A stretch of DNA of 64,000 bases from Lichtheimia corymbifera B2541 (taxonomy: Eukaryota > Mucoromycota > Mucoromycetes > Mucorales > Lichtheimiaceae), in contig JNEU01001172.1 in NCBI GenBank assembly GCA_000697475.1, positions 1-64,000 on the forward strand, read 5' to 3'. Below, piece after piece: positions 47,971 through 61,000 of the stretch. Position numbers and translations under genes: made by a program. Under the pieces are notes generated by a model, which searched no databases, was not told the origin of the DNA, and was given only the letters and a program-made list of their open reading frames with translations. Every line of letters starts with the position of its first letter. The stretch's first letter is position 1.

Positions 47971-49099
47971 GGCAAGTAAGAAAAAGAAAGGAGAAATAGT
48001 GAAAGAAAAAGGAAGAAAAAGAGGGTTTGGATTGCGTGTGTAAAATAAACAAGACAAAAAAGGTGAAAAGCAGTGTACCGGGAAAGGACTTTCCCGTATA
48101 TCCAGGATTTGGAGGAGTACAAGTAACCTTTTCTTACATGTGTGAGAGGCTAGCACCAATGATATCACCACTCAAATAGGCTAAAATCAACCCTCCATTT
48201 ATACAATTTTACCCAAAGGGGTATGCCAAGACCTACCCGGGAGATTTCAACATCATTTTCTTTGCTTCTTTTAGGTTCGCCCCTCCTCTCCAATGCAACC
48301 TTGGGCACCACCTCGTTTTCCCTCTTTCTTCCACCCCCCTTTATGTCTTCAAATGATGATGCATGCACATGAGAGCTATTGGAGATCATTTGCTTGCACC
48401 AGATGGATGTTGTCATGGTAACACATGGTTCCTGGTTTATACTCTAATGACCCTGAAGCGGTCCAGATAGTGGGAAAACGAAATTGGGACGCGAGCGTGG
48501 TTTGTGCGGAGAGAGAACGCTGTTGGTAAGAGCAGTGACACAAAAGGATGTGATTCAAGTAGTGTTGATTATTTAGATATGTAATTCATTTTCTTGAGAG
48601 GGTTCTCTACATTTGATGTTGCTTGGACATGTGTCTTTTTTCAAACATCCAAGGGTGATGTGATCTTGGCATTATTCATCGTCACCATTACAGCCAGCAC
48701 ATGGCTTCATAGTTTGTTCTTTCGATGTTTCGATTTCATCAATTATCATCATCACATCACTTTTCATCATCCGCCACAGGTTGTGTTTGGACATGCATAT
48801 GCAGTAATAGCATTAATGACTTGTATATATTATCATATTTGCTTTCACGTTATCAACGATTTGTAATAAAATAATAGCTGGTGTTATGATGATGATGATG
48901 TGTTGAATGTTATGTTGTGAGCATATTACGCCGGATGATGCGCTATTTATCCTCGCGATCGCGTATATCCGAAACATAAACAAGAGATAAATCCACGTAC
49001 ACGCGGATTGTTGTCGATCATGCAAGGGTGGCGGAGATTGGTCATTTGCTGGGCAACAATGATTGCTGGGAAACGGGCTTCTTTGTGCTTGCATTTTCA
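47971..49099. other. Divergent intergenic region (velvet / Leu5-type carrier)
   Basis: About 1.1 kb between divergent start codons. It has short His/Ile-rich low-complexity frames but no gene-like feature. A CATCAT-type trinucleotide tract lies near 48,885-48,900. Confidence 0.45.
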
Positions 49100-50322
49100 A
49101 TGGTCCATGGAAAAGAACAACGAGAGAAGACTCAAAACTTGGATTATGTGATACGTTCTGGTATTGCTGGAGGCATTGCAGGTTGTGTGGTAAGAATGAA
49201 AGCCACAGCTGCATTAGACGTCGACATCTCACTCTTTTCTGCTGTCTATACATTACCAGGCCAAGACTGCCGTTGCTCCATTCGATCGGGTCAAGATTCT
49301 TTTCCAAGCAAAGAATCCTGTATTCGAAAAGTATGCTGGTGTGTTGACAACTTGGTTTGCCTTGTTCAAGCAACAACTCAACTCCTTTCCTCCATTAGGG
49401 ACATTTACTGGTGCATTCAAGGCTGGTCGTGATATCGTCAAGCATACTGGTGTGCTGGGACTCTTCCAAGGTCACTCTGTAACCCTGCTAAGGATCTTTC
49501 CATATGCTACCATCAGGTTCATCGCATTCGAGCAGTTCCGTGCAGTGAGTAAAAGTCGTGGGAGTAGTGATGTGTATGACATGGATATTAAGAGTACCCT
49601 TTTTCATGCAAGATCCTGATGCCAACTAAAGCCCAAGAAACTGGTCTACGACACTTTTTCGCTGGATCCTTTGCTGGTAAGCACAATGATTGGATGGCGG
49701 GTATATAGATACATGCATATCTAATGTATGTAATGGGATAGGCATGACCAGCGTCGTCTTTACATATCCACTCGATCTTGTGCGTGTACGGATGGCTTAC
49801 GACATACGAAAAGAAGATCACACACGACCCAGCCTCATACAAACATGCCGACAGATCTATCGAGAACCTGCAGCTATAGCACGTATCCATCTTTTCAACT
49901 TTTACCGTGGATTCATACCGACAATGGCAGGGATGATACCTTATGCAGGTGTATCGTTTTTCACATACCACTCGATGACTCAGTTATTCAAATACTACCC
50001 TGTAATTTCTCGCTACACAATGAAAAAGAGCAACAATCGACTAAAGACATGGGCTGAGCTCGTTTGTGGAGGCGTAGCGGGACTCGTAGCACAGACAAGC
50101 AGCTATCCGCTCGAAGTGACTCGAAGGAGAATGCAAGTTGGCGGATTACTTCATCCAACCAAATTTGTCGGCTTTTTTGAAACCGTAAAGGCGATCTATG
50201 CTGCGAAAGGCTTCAAGGGATTCTATGTGGGATTAAGCATTGGATATATCAAAGTTGCGCCCATGATGGCAATTAGCTTTACAGTCTATTCACGAATGAA
50301 AACTTTATTAAAGATTGATTAG
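49100..50322 (+). CDS. LEU5: Mitochondrial carrier, Leu5/SLC25A16-like (probable CoA carrier)
   Basis: Five exons: 49100-49189, 49260-49338, 49399-49544, 49613-49676 and 49742-50322 (960 bases, 319 residues). The three Solcar repeats carry the P-x-[DE]-x-x-[KR] signatures PFDRVK, PLDLVR and PLEVTR. The start [33 protein letters not shown] and the [11 protein letters not shown] element match the Leu5/Graves-carrier group, which accumulates coenzyme A in the matrix. The substrate is inferred from the family. An upstream in-frame Met at 49028 exists; the chosen Met at 49100 precedes the conserved region by a normal distance. Confidence 0.9.
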
Positions 50323-50485
50323 AAGATAAACAGAAATATGCGGTTGCTGTGTGGAGATTGGAAATTATGTGGTGGCTCATACTACTTGGTGACCGGTTTT
50401 ACCCAACGCATCAAATTTTTGAGAACGTTGCGCTGGTGCAAGCTTTGAGTTCCTTCTTTTTTACTCGACCTCCTCTTTTTACGAT

Positions 50486-50869
50486 ATGAAATCCCTCGCT
50501 GCTTACCTTTTGCTCGTTGCCGGTGGCAATGCCACTCCCGCCGCTGCTGACATCAAGAACCTTTTGGGCTCTGTTGGTGTCGAAGTTGAGGATGAGCGCG
50601 TTGCCGCTTTGACCAAGGCTCTCGAGGGCAAGTCTGTCGAGGAGGTAAATAGAACGATTATACACACTTTCAACAACATACGATACTCACATCACGTGTT
50701 ATAGGTTCTTGCTGAAGGCAAGGAGAAGCTTGCTTCCGTTCCTACTGGTGGTGCCGTCGCTGCTGGTGGTGCCGCTGCTGGTGGTGCTGCTGAAGAAGCC
50801 AAGGAAGAGGCCAAGGAAGAAGAGAAGGAGGAATCTGATGAAGACATGGGCTTTGGTCTTTTCGACTAA
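50486..50869 (+). CDS. RPP2: 60S acidic ribosomal protein P2
   Basis: Stalk protein that recruits elongation factors to the ribosome. Two exons: 50486-50644 and 50705-50869 (324 bases, 107 residues). The dimerisation domain is [15 protein letters not shown] ... [17 protein letters not shown], followed by a Gly/Ala hinge, a Glu/Lys-rich stretch and the invariant end [14 protein letters not shown] Met-Lys start and the KNLL pattern identify P2 rather than P1. The leader just upstream is pyrimidine-rich. Confidence 0.97.
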
Positions 50870-51250
50870 ACGTATCGTACGCCGCATTATATACGACGAC
50901 GACTCTCACATCTACCTGTCATCAACCAATAAACTCTCAACTCTTTTTGCACATCATTTTATCTTCTTTCTCTCTCTCCATATATATACCTTGATCATGC
51001 TTCTATCCATGTGTCTTCCTTACATGGTAAAGATCAACATGGCGGACATGTCTATCAAAAAGCGTTATTGTCTCATGATTGTCGATCAACATGTGTGCTG
51101 ACGTTTGCATTTACGCGCTATATTATTGGGGACATGGGTGAAATGGGGCATAGTTGTCAAAAGACTATTACAATAAAGAGGAAAAATTATCAAGTACAAC
51201 AGATGGCATCATGCTATTTACAAGCAATCTGAAAAAGGTGATTTTAAAAG
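50870..51250. other. Intergenic region between convergent genes
   Basis: About 380 bases between the RPP2 stop and the bHLH gene stop, with no ORF of interest. It holds both 3' UTRs. Confidence 0.45.
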
Positions 51251-52043
51251 CTATGAGCGGCGATGTCCACGTCGATCTTCCTGTTGCTGTTGATGTATTT
51301 TTGACAAGATCATGGCTGGTGTCAGTGTAAATGGATCAGGCATTGTAGTTTGGCTGAGATTAAGGTGTTGTTGTTGTTCCTGTACTTGTAGACTCAATGA
51401 CGATGATGATGAAGATGATGGTGGTGATGATGAAGTTGGATATTTGTAGCTGTGTAAGAGGGCTGCTTGCTGTCGTAGTTGCTCGTTTCGACGTCGCAAG
51501 TCCAGTATTTCTGACACATAACGTGATTCACGTGTATTGCTTTGCATGACTACAAGGACAACGAGTTGTATGCATGTGTATGTGTGATCTCATCTGCATT
51601 GAGGCGCAACCAAGCGGAAAACAAACAACTTACCATAATCGAGAGACTTTGAGACAATCATCGATTTACTCGGTCGTCGTACACTTTGTAACGATGGCAA
51701 CGTACGTGCAAGTTCTTGAAACCTTGCATTGAGATGTTCACGTCGCTGGCGTTCGAGTGCGTTATGGGCTGATCGTCTATCTTCCAACGCAGTCTCGCTG
51801 TTATGTATATGGGTTTGTTACAACAACATGGTTAGTATTATGAACTATTGGATAAATGACATGTAGTACGCATCCACCTTTCTTCAAAAGCTAGTCAATA
51901 AAAGCTGCTGTGAGTTTATATATATCAAGCGTTCTTCGTCCTATCCAAAACTTAGTACCATAGGGAGTAACTGCAGTGGTGAAATGGTTGAAGAATGGCG
52001 CCCTGTTGTTGTAGAAGCTATTGTGTGGATAATACGATGGCAT
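51251..52043 (-). CDS. Second basic helix-loop-helix transcription factor
   Basis: Probably four exons. The first (from 52043, MPSYYPHNSFYNN) ends near 51,960; a very short exon (FEE) joins to the bHLH exon. The basic region and helix 1 read RRSAHNALERQRREHLNARFQELA, with the His-Glu-Arg E-box contacts. The loop has RRPSKS, and helix 2 is MIVSKSLDYVM, extended by EILDLRRRNEQLRQQAALL (leucine-zipper-like). The C-terminus is Ser/Gln-rich. The loop sequence RRPSK and gene layout match the bHLH at 6561-7780, so they are paralogues. The tiny second exon is the weak point; its acceptor choice avoids an in-frame stop. Confidence 0.78.
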
Positions 52044-52622
52044 AAAGGACAACAAGAAAAAAAAAACTTAAAAAGAGGAAAAAGGAGGCACGTTCAGGTT
52101 TTATGATACATGTTACAAAGAATTCTCTTTTATATATATGATATGCCATCAGCAGGCAGCAGATCATTGCCCGTAATAGGGGAGGAAAAGGGGAGCTTAC
52201 CTTAAAATGTCGGCTGATGGCCGTGCTCCCCTTGATGCACATTATCTTTTTCTGTGAAAGTCTGCATATGAGCAAGCCACTAGTACCAGCTGCAGTTTTG
52301 TTTCTCCATCATCACGTTTGTGGTCGTCTTTGATTACGAAATGAAAAAAGAGTGGAAAAGAGGAAACAATATGCTATACCATTCTTGCACAACCCACGCT
52401 GTTGCACTGCGGGTCATGGCTGTGGCACAAGAATTGCCGATCATGTCAATAAAAGTCAAACGTTTTCAGTTGATGTTTGATATATTTACAGCGAAGGAAG
52501 GAGGAGAATGGGGGAAAGGGAAATGAGAAAGGGGATGATGACAAGGTAAGTAATAGAAGTATGGATTCTCTTTCTCTTTTGTACACACGGGGGAAATGAA
52601 GCGGGAAAGTTTCTTTTTTTTT
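52044..52622. other. Intergenic region, no gene recognised
   Basis: About 580 bases between the second bHLH start and the SWR1 stop, with A- and T-rich homopolymer runs. No gene is seen. Confidence 0.45.
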
Positions 52623-55600
52623 TTAATCTACAATTTGAGTGTCCTGACCAGGTTCTGGAAGACCACCAAAGCCCAAGTAATGACCATACATTTCGCGTTC
52701 CCAAAAGCGTAGCATGTACTGGTCCACATGTCCCACAGAAAGCTGCATGTCTTGTTCATCAACAGCAGCCGCATCAGCCTCTTCCACGTCGTCTTCTTCA
52801 TAAAGGAACGTTTGACCTTCTGATTCTGGTGCAGGAGTTGCTGGTACACTTAATGAGGGTCCACTTGGTGACGATACTGAAGGACTATTGGATTGTCTGG
52901 TTTCATTGAATTCACGATCATCCATTTCCATTTCGTTGCGGGCTGTGATTGCTGCCTGTGCATCATTTTCATCTTCAGCTTGTAATAGCGCTTGCTCAAT
53001 GTCAATGTTGCTGGCATCAGGAGGTGGATTGATTTTGACAGCTGCTGTAGTAGTAGTAGGAGTCGTGGTATCAGCAATGCTTCCAGTCACTTCTGGTAAA
53101 TCTCGCCACCAATCGGTCTTTTGAAAGTAATCGTTTGTGAATTCACCCTCTTGGATGACCATGTTGTCGAGCATTCTAGTAAAAAACAGAACATGTGAAC
53201 AAGATGCGTGTATTTCTTTCCATGCATACGCATTTTACCTTTTTTGATTTGCCTTTTTGAAAATATTTTCTTCGATGGTATATTCGGTGACAAAGCGGTA
53301 TATATGCACATCTCGAGTTTGTCCGATACGATGAGTACGATCCTGACATTGTTTATCCTAATGATGATCATATGTCAGGTTCAAGGCCTCCATGCTTTAA
53401 TATCTCTCTTACCATAGATGGGTTCCAATCCGAGTCATAAAAGATCACCGTATCTGCACCTGTTAGGTTGATACCAAGACCACCACTGCGGGTTGATAAG
53501 ATAAATGCAAGGATACGAGGATCGTTGTTGAATTGCTCTGTGAGAACTTGACGCTGCTCGATCTTTGTGGCACCATCAAGCCGGAGATAACGATGGCCAT
53601 GCATATTCAGGAACGATTCAAGCACATCCAACACCCGCGTCATCTGCGTAAATATCAATGCACGATGTCCACCAGCTGCTAATTGCCGTAACAACGCATC
53701 CAACTTTTGCAATTTGCCGCAATCATATTGAAGGAGTCGCTTGTCTGGAAACACAATCGATAGGCGTGTTCGTAGTGGATGAAGGATATCAACATCGAGA
53801 CTACCTTGATGCTCTTGGTATTGTTGCTCTTCTTGGATAGGAGATCGCTGTATAACAGTGCCAGGTGTGACAAAGCCGTACCGATCAATAATGTCCATAT
53901 GAGCATTGATGCGATCTTGATAACTGACAACAGCCTTGCGTAGATGAGTGGATATGTCAAAGAAATGTCGATTGTCATGTTGGGTGGGGAAAAAAGCAGA
54001 TTCACGGGATGCAGTTGCGGATTCACATAGTTGGATAAGTGAAGCACCATAAAGAGGCCGTCTCGCACATCGCATAGAGTTGACATGCAGCATAGATTCC
54101 CAGCGACTACGAGAAGCGTAGCACCCCTGCAGCTGTCGAAACTTGTAGTACTTTTTGAAATCGTGATAGTCGTAACGTGCTGCATATTGTCGCAATTCGT
54201 TATAACGATTTTGCATAGTGATTCCTCTTGATTCTGCAATGTCGATTTGTGTCTGATATCGTGCAATCTGATGTACAAAATATTTGCTGGCATCGATATT
54301 ATCATATTCACTTGCAACTGTGGCTGATAAGTGCTCATTGTTGACAATCACCAGATTCATAGAGTCGAGGCCCCCGTTATTGAAACCAAGCCGTTTTCGA
54401 ACACGCGTTTCTAGTTGTTGTCCTGTCCACAATACCTCATCGTGCATGGCAAAGCTCGTAATGATTGGTCGTTCTTCAAACAAATCAGGATGGTTGCAGA
54501 CTTTACGTAGCTGCATGAGACAGTTGATGATGCTGAGAAAGTTGCCGCTAGCAAGTGTTTCCTTGGTCTTGGCACGACTCATAAAATCATCATATAAGAA
54601 TCGCTGTCGAGTGGATAATCTGCAATACACCACGTGTTCATGCTTTTCTGGAAGTTGTTTCTCCACATCCCTTTTGAGACGCCGTAACAAGTAGGGTCGT
54701 AATACGGTATGCAGCTTTTGAATAGCAGCTCGTGAATCAGCATCCATCTCCTGTTGTCCTTCAATCACTCGATCCACAGGATGGGAAAACCACTCCTGAA
54801 ATTCCTTTTGGCTTGCAAATCCAATAGGCATTGACTGGGATACACCATTTGGCATCAAAAAGTACAATAATGACCAGAGTTCAAGCAAGTTGTTTTGCAA
54901 TGGCGTACCAGTAAGCAGTAATCGTCGCTTGGAATTGAAGTTGAGTAACACCTGCCATCGCTGAGACCGAAAGTTCTTGATATGATGTGCCTCATCCAAC
55001 ACCAAATACTGCCATGCCTTGCGTCGAAAGACATTTTGATCTTGAATGACAAGTTGGTACGACGTGATACAAACATGGAATGCATTCTCCTTTGACCATC
55101 CAGTTCGCTTCTCCTTGCGTTCCTTCGGTGTACCATAATACGTCAGAATCTTGAAACCTGGCAACCATCGCTTGAATTCCATCTCCCAGTTGAGAATCAC
55201 ACTCGTCGGTACAACAATCAAATGAGGTCCCCAAATCCTCTTTTCACAGGCGAGATATGCAAGCAATGATATCGTTTGGATCGTCTTGCCGAGACCCATT
55301 TCATCAGCTAAAATACCATTCAATCCATTGTTGTACAAGCTTGCCAACCAATCCAATCCAACATGTTGATATTCTCGTAAGGTGCCTCGCAGCAAGAATG
55401 GAATTTTGATGTTGACTTTGGTAGTGGATAGAGTCGTTCCTGTTGGTTGAGCCATCTCTGGTTTTGGTGTAACACTTTCTGAAGGCGGTGATGGCGGTGA
55501 TGGCTGCTGTTTTCCTTCATTCTCAACTGATTTCTCCTCATTCTCCTCAATGTCGCTCATATCCGATCCATATACTGTCACTGTACGATCATCATCCGAT

Positions 55601-57748
55601 CCCTCCATCTTTTCAATTTGCTCATCTTCCTTCTCCTCGTGGTGACTATTGTCAGGTTGCTGATCATCATGCTGTGGTAGAGTGTCAGCGGGTATCATAG
55701 TCTTGGATGTGTTGTCATCATCGTGTTCCGCATCAGGAGAAGCAGGCTCTTCAGCATCATTCATTGGCTGGTCTTCTTCTTCTTCCTCTTCCTCCTCGCT
55801 ATCCTCCTCCAGTCGATAGTTGTACTTTTTCAATAGTTGTTCAATGTCCAAATCTTGATCAGCATTGAGCTCATTCAATTCATCGTCATCGTCCTCGCTT
55901 TCATCCTCATCCGAAATCATGTGATCCTTCTCATCCATATCCTCCTCGCTGAATTCATCATCATCGTTGCCTGCTGATCTTTGTTGAGGTGGACTTTCAG
56001 GAATGATGTCGATAGGTGGTTGTTCTTGATCAATTTCTTCAATCTTTGGTTGATCCATCTCCTCCTCATCTTCTTCTTCATTGGTTGCTGCCAATTCTTC
56101 CATGCGTACACCCAACATTTGTTCAGAATGTTCAAGAATCATCTCCAAATGCCTTCTTCCTTCCATGGCTTGTTCTTCTTTGAGAATCTCCTTGTGTCTT
56201 GCCTCGCATACACGCTCAACCACCTTCCATTTACGCATCACATGCTGTGCAGTCTTTTTGGCTAATCGCATCAATCGACGTGTTTCCTCTCGATGGCGTC
56301 GTTCATCATGGGTGCGTATCAATTCCCAATGTCGTTCAATCGCTTTGGCGCATTTTCGAGCTGCGTTACGTCGATGTCTCGTGTTGCTAGCGAAAAGTTT
56401 GGATGCATGAAGAGCTTGACTGACAACAATATCATGGTGCGTGTTACTGCGTTGGAGTTCACCCTGTGGTCTTCGATTCGCAATGGATTGTAAACGAGTT
56501 GAAAAGCCACCATTCGCATTCAATCTTTCGATCCGTTGTCGTATAGCAATCTCTTTCTTTATCAATTCCTCTGCTTGTGCTGGCGTCACATCTTCATTGT
56601 CTTCGATAGATACAAATGAAGCGAGATAATCACTGAGCGTACGATACTGTCGAGTGAAACGCCGTACTTCGCTGCCCGTATATAGCGTCGTGGTTGATTT
56701 GGATGGTAGCCTACCGGCAGCTACCTCCTCCTTTTTGATCTTCTCCTCAAATACATCCTGTAACGCACCAATCAATGGTAATGTCTGATGTCGTGTGTTG
56801 ACACCTGATGATCTCGAATGATGTTGTAAATGCTCATTGGCTGAATCCCATAGATCATACGCTTCCGCATACTAAGTGGCATGTTAATATAATCATTCAT
56901 ATATCCTTCCATTCCACTCTTTACCTTTTTGAAACGCTGATCATAAATGTTTTCTTTTTGTCCTGGATTGTAATCGAGCATATTCTGATGCAACTCGAGA
57001 TGGTATAATTCTCGGACAGTCTCGGTATGATGATCATAGATAGTCGCTAACTCCTCTGCTTTCTCGGTGAGAACGTCATTTCGATATCGATCAAGAGGTG
57101 TTGATGCATTAGCCATCAGATACGTTTGTCGTGGTAGCCGTGTACTGTCATCTGATCGTTGTCGCTTATTGTTGTTGGTAATCGCACCTCTTCCTCGTCC
57201 TCTCCCACGTCCTCGTCCACGTCCTCGTGAAGATGATGATGATGTTGTTGCTGTTGTTATATCATGTTGAGAATGCTCTTCATCAGGTGCAAGTCGTTTC
57301 ACACCACGGCTTTTGTCATTATTGTTGCCTCGACCTCTTCCTCGTCCTCTTGACGCTGTACTTGCACCTCTTCCTCTTCCTCTACTATGTGTTGTGGTTG
57401 TAGCTACTGAATCGCGTGCTCTCTTTGTTGGAGTTGGCGGTTGTAGTTGTCGTTGTGAGTTACGCGTCGATCGTGCTATACTGCTGTCTGGACTGAGAAT
57501 GTTGTGCTTGCTTAAGTTGCCATCCGTGTCAAAAAGCGTTCTCGGTCGCTTCAACGTGTCTGGTCCTTTTTCAATCATGAGAGCACGTCTTCCCTTTTTC
57601 TAAATGACCAAGTCCATATATCAGTTATGTTTCGCGATCCTGTCAACTCTTCCACCAGCAGCACCCTCCCCTTTCTTACTCGTCCAGGCCGACTGGAAGT
57701 AGGATCATGAGATTCACCCTTTGCAGGATCATGATCAACCATAGTCAT
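52623..57748 (-). CDS. SWR1: Swr1 chromatin remodelling ATPase (H2A.Z exchange)
   Basis: Catalytic subunit of the SWR1 complex, which swaps H2A for H2A.Z in nucleosomes. About six exons, roughly 1,600 residues. Order: a disordered N-terminus with RG repeats; an HSA-like helical segment (HWELIRTHDERRHREETRR); a long acidic stretch; then the Snf2 ATPase with DEMGLGKTIQT (Walker A), LDEAHHIKN, LLLTGTPLQNN and LRRLKRDVEKQLP. After the Swr1-type insertion come the C-lobe motifs LIFTQMTRVLDVLE, LDGATKIEQRQ, STRSGGLGINLTGADTVIFYDSDWNP and QDRTHRIGQTRDVHIYR. The KETLASGNFLSIINCLMQLRKVCNHPDLFEE block favours Swr1 over Ino80. The start (57748 or 57742) lies in a short first exon spliced into KKGRRALMIEKGP. 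Confidence 0.93.
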
Positions 57749-58061
57749 TAGGGCAAAGTGAGAGGTTAAATAGAAATAGGAAAAGGGTGGACACCTCGAA
57801 GACTTTAAGCAAGAAAGAAAAGGGTAATGAGAATGAAGGACAAATTCGGCTGAGGTGAAAATCACACACAGCAGCAGTAACTCTTGTTAAGACCCCATTA
57901 CACACCCACCCACTCCCACACACACGATTATCCTTTATATTGGCCATGTTTCTGCCATCCATTGCCGCAGCACTGTCATAGTCAAACTCATCCCCACAGC
58001 AATATAATGGTTGTCTATCTACAAAATCTTTATAATAATGATATTGTGTATTATAATCTAC
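57749..58061. other. Intergenic region between LAA1 and SWR1
   Basis: About 310 bases between the LAA1 stop and the SWR1 start, both minus strand. It contains a CCCACACACAC-type tract near 57,903-57,925. It must hold the SWR1 promoter. Confidence 0.45.
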
Positions 58062-61000
58062 TCAAGTAAAGTTGCTAAAATCCATCTTTAGTTGGATGGT
58101 GGGTTGGCGTGCATCTTCATGTGCATTGCGTTGAAGTTCTTGCTGTCGTAGTTGCTGTTGACGTTGCTGTTGACCTGCAAGTACGCTTTGCCGCACCGAA
58201 GTCTCCAAGGTGGTCCGTGCATTCTCTGGCAATCGGGATACCGTGTCACGGAACACTTGTGGTATGTTGGTAGCCAGTGTAAGAATATGGGTCATGGTGA
58301 GGCGATGAATGCTGGTTTCATTGGTTGGATCCAATAAGCTGGCAAAAGAGGAGAGTACAATGCTCAACAAGGCAGTCTCTGTAGTAGATTGTATTAGTAT
58401 CTGCGAGCCTCATTTCCAATCCACATTTTCCAACTTACTGTCTTCATCCATCGTCGCAGAAGAAACGAGTGCTGTAAGGGTCTTGATATCTTCTTCTAAC
58501 AAAGGCAGCGTTTCATCAGTTCTTGATGGCTCCATGGCGGATAATTTGGCATAAGAGAGAAGGTGTTCAACCACAGTGGGGATCAAAGCATTCAGCAAAA
58601 GTCGACCAAGAGCCACGGATGAGGGTGAATCGGCTTTCTTTTCTGGGAGCATAATCAGCATCCGCATACATTGATGAGCTGTCATCGTGGTCTAGTATGA
58701 CAATGGCTATAAGTCAAAGGGGAAAATGAAAGCGAATATATATATACATACATCCTGCTTGTCGCATAAAAGTGCTTTTTGCATCGCCTTGGTAAATACT
58801 TGTCGACCATCGGTGTCATGCATGTTGGCTTCAGGGCAACTGGTGATAATCAAAACGGATGCAAGCAACTTGTTTTTAATTTTGGCTTCATTGTTGGCCT
58901 CGCTAATGAAATAAAGAGTCAATCAGAGTTGCTCATAGTCTCGTTGAATGCATGTTATTATGTACCTTTCAAAAAGACCATCCAGTAAAGAATGAAGCAT
59001 AGCACACGTTACACGGGCGAGCGAATGTGTTTCTGCTGTATCCAATGCTGATTCCAGAGTCAAAAGCATAGACTTGAGTGCTACAAGAACACGTGGTGCA
59101 AGCAAAGATTGGAATTTGTCGTCTTCCAGCATAGCTATTTTGATCATCATAAAACGAATTAGCAAACCACAAAGGCGCAAATTATAGCTGTATCAAATGC
59201 TTACCTGTGAAAATGTAAAAGCTCATGGCCAAAAGATCAATCTTATAACTTGATGGTGCTATACCAATCAGCATGCTGAGTTCATCCAAGCATGGTCCAA
59301 GCACGGCTGCTACATGTTCGATGTCTTTGCCTTCTGTACCTGAATACACATTATTTAGTTCATCTAATGGTGCTCCATTTGCAATACCACCCCTCCAACT
59401 TACGTATAGATGCACGCTTGCTTGATAGAGAAGGTACACTTTGCAAAAAGACGTTGATCAACAATCGTAGCACATAATACAGTTTGGCTGTTGAGGGGAA
59501 TGCTCCAGGCTCAAGTGTACGATCGATATCACATTCGTCGTCAAGGTCATCACAAATGTAGCTGGCTCCATAGTTCTTGGTTAGACGTTGAATAATCTCG
59601 ATGATAATGAGCTGCACACGATATCCTTCGGTCTGAATCAATCGATCAAACACATTCATCAATTCCAAAAAGATCGATTTTGGCAAAAACTTCCCGCCTG
59701 CCAGTGAAGGTTGTACAAAAGTCTTGAGGGCTTTCAGGCAAATAGTCATGGTGGATACGTCTGAACGACCACTGCTGGAACTTGAGATACGCGATAAGCT
59801 TTCAATGCACAAGCCAAAGAGAATGCAAAAAAGGTTGGACGGTTTCTCTGGGTCCAATTGCTCGGCATCAGGATTATTCGCCAAGGCATCGAGCATCGAA
59901 GGCGCTTGACTCTCGATCAAACTTGCAACTGCTTCCATGATTTTCAACCACGAGCGGCGATAATACTATAATGCAATAAATGTCATTAAAAGTATCCTAT
60001 ATATATGCCCATTGATAAGACTTACAGGAAGAACCACTTGCTTGGTAGCAGCAGAATACATCGAATCAATTCCTCCAGGAGTGGATGTTTGAATACCTTC
60101 AGTGCTGTTGGTCAAGGCCACAATATCAGATTCCAATCGAATGCGTGCATAATCTTGCAGTGATCGGAGCCACAATGGGCTTAGCGCCGGTAGATTGCTG
60201 TGCAAAAGAGTCATGTCAATTTATCCATGTGATATAAAAACGATGAGCTCGACTTACGGTTGCAAAATCTGTCGAAGGTAATCCTGGCGCTGGCTTGATA
60301 CTTGTAACTCGGCCCATGCGTTCAACACTGCCAACTTGACCATAACCGAAGCGTGTGGACTCAAATCCTTCACTTCACCAACACCTGTCAACTCGCTATC
60401 GCTCTTGACTTTGTCCAAAGAAGAAGTGAGAAGCTTGAGAACTCTGCCCAACTGATAGAGATCCTTGACAATGCCACTGCCAACATAAATTGCGCACACT
60501 CGTACAGCAGCTGATACGATTTCCGAGGATGAATCTGCTCCAAATGCAGGCGTCAAAGCAGCACCAATCTGTGCAGCATATTGCTCCAGGAGCAGTGTGC
60601 CTTCCAAATCAGGATCCTTGCTTGCAGCAAATTTCTATCAAAGTAATCAGTGTTTGCATTCATAATTAAGCTTGATCAATTACGTACCTCAATAACCATT
60701 CGCAGGAGAGAGATACCTGCTAAGCGAAGCTCATCAACGTGCGCTGTGGCAGCTGTAAATGACAGCTTGATCAAATCAGGTACACGGAATACAAGGTAAT
60801 CACCAAAGCCAGCTTGCTGTCTTCGCGCACGAGCATAAATCAAATCAAAGTGTTCTCGAATCCCGCTGGATGAAACCATTTCAATAGTGCGTTGAAGACA
60901 TTGTAATGCGAAAAGCTGAGTACGCCATCTTGGAGGAATTTCCACGTTGACGGAAAGCCTTGAAGTCATTCCAGATGCATCCGCCACTGTTGTTGTGATA

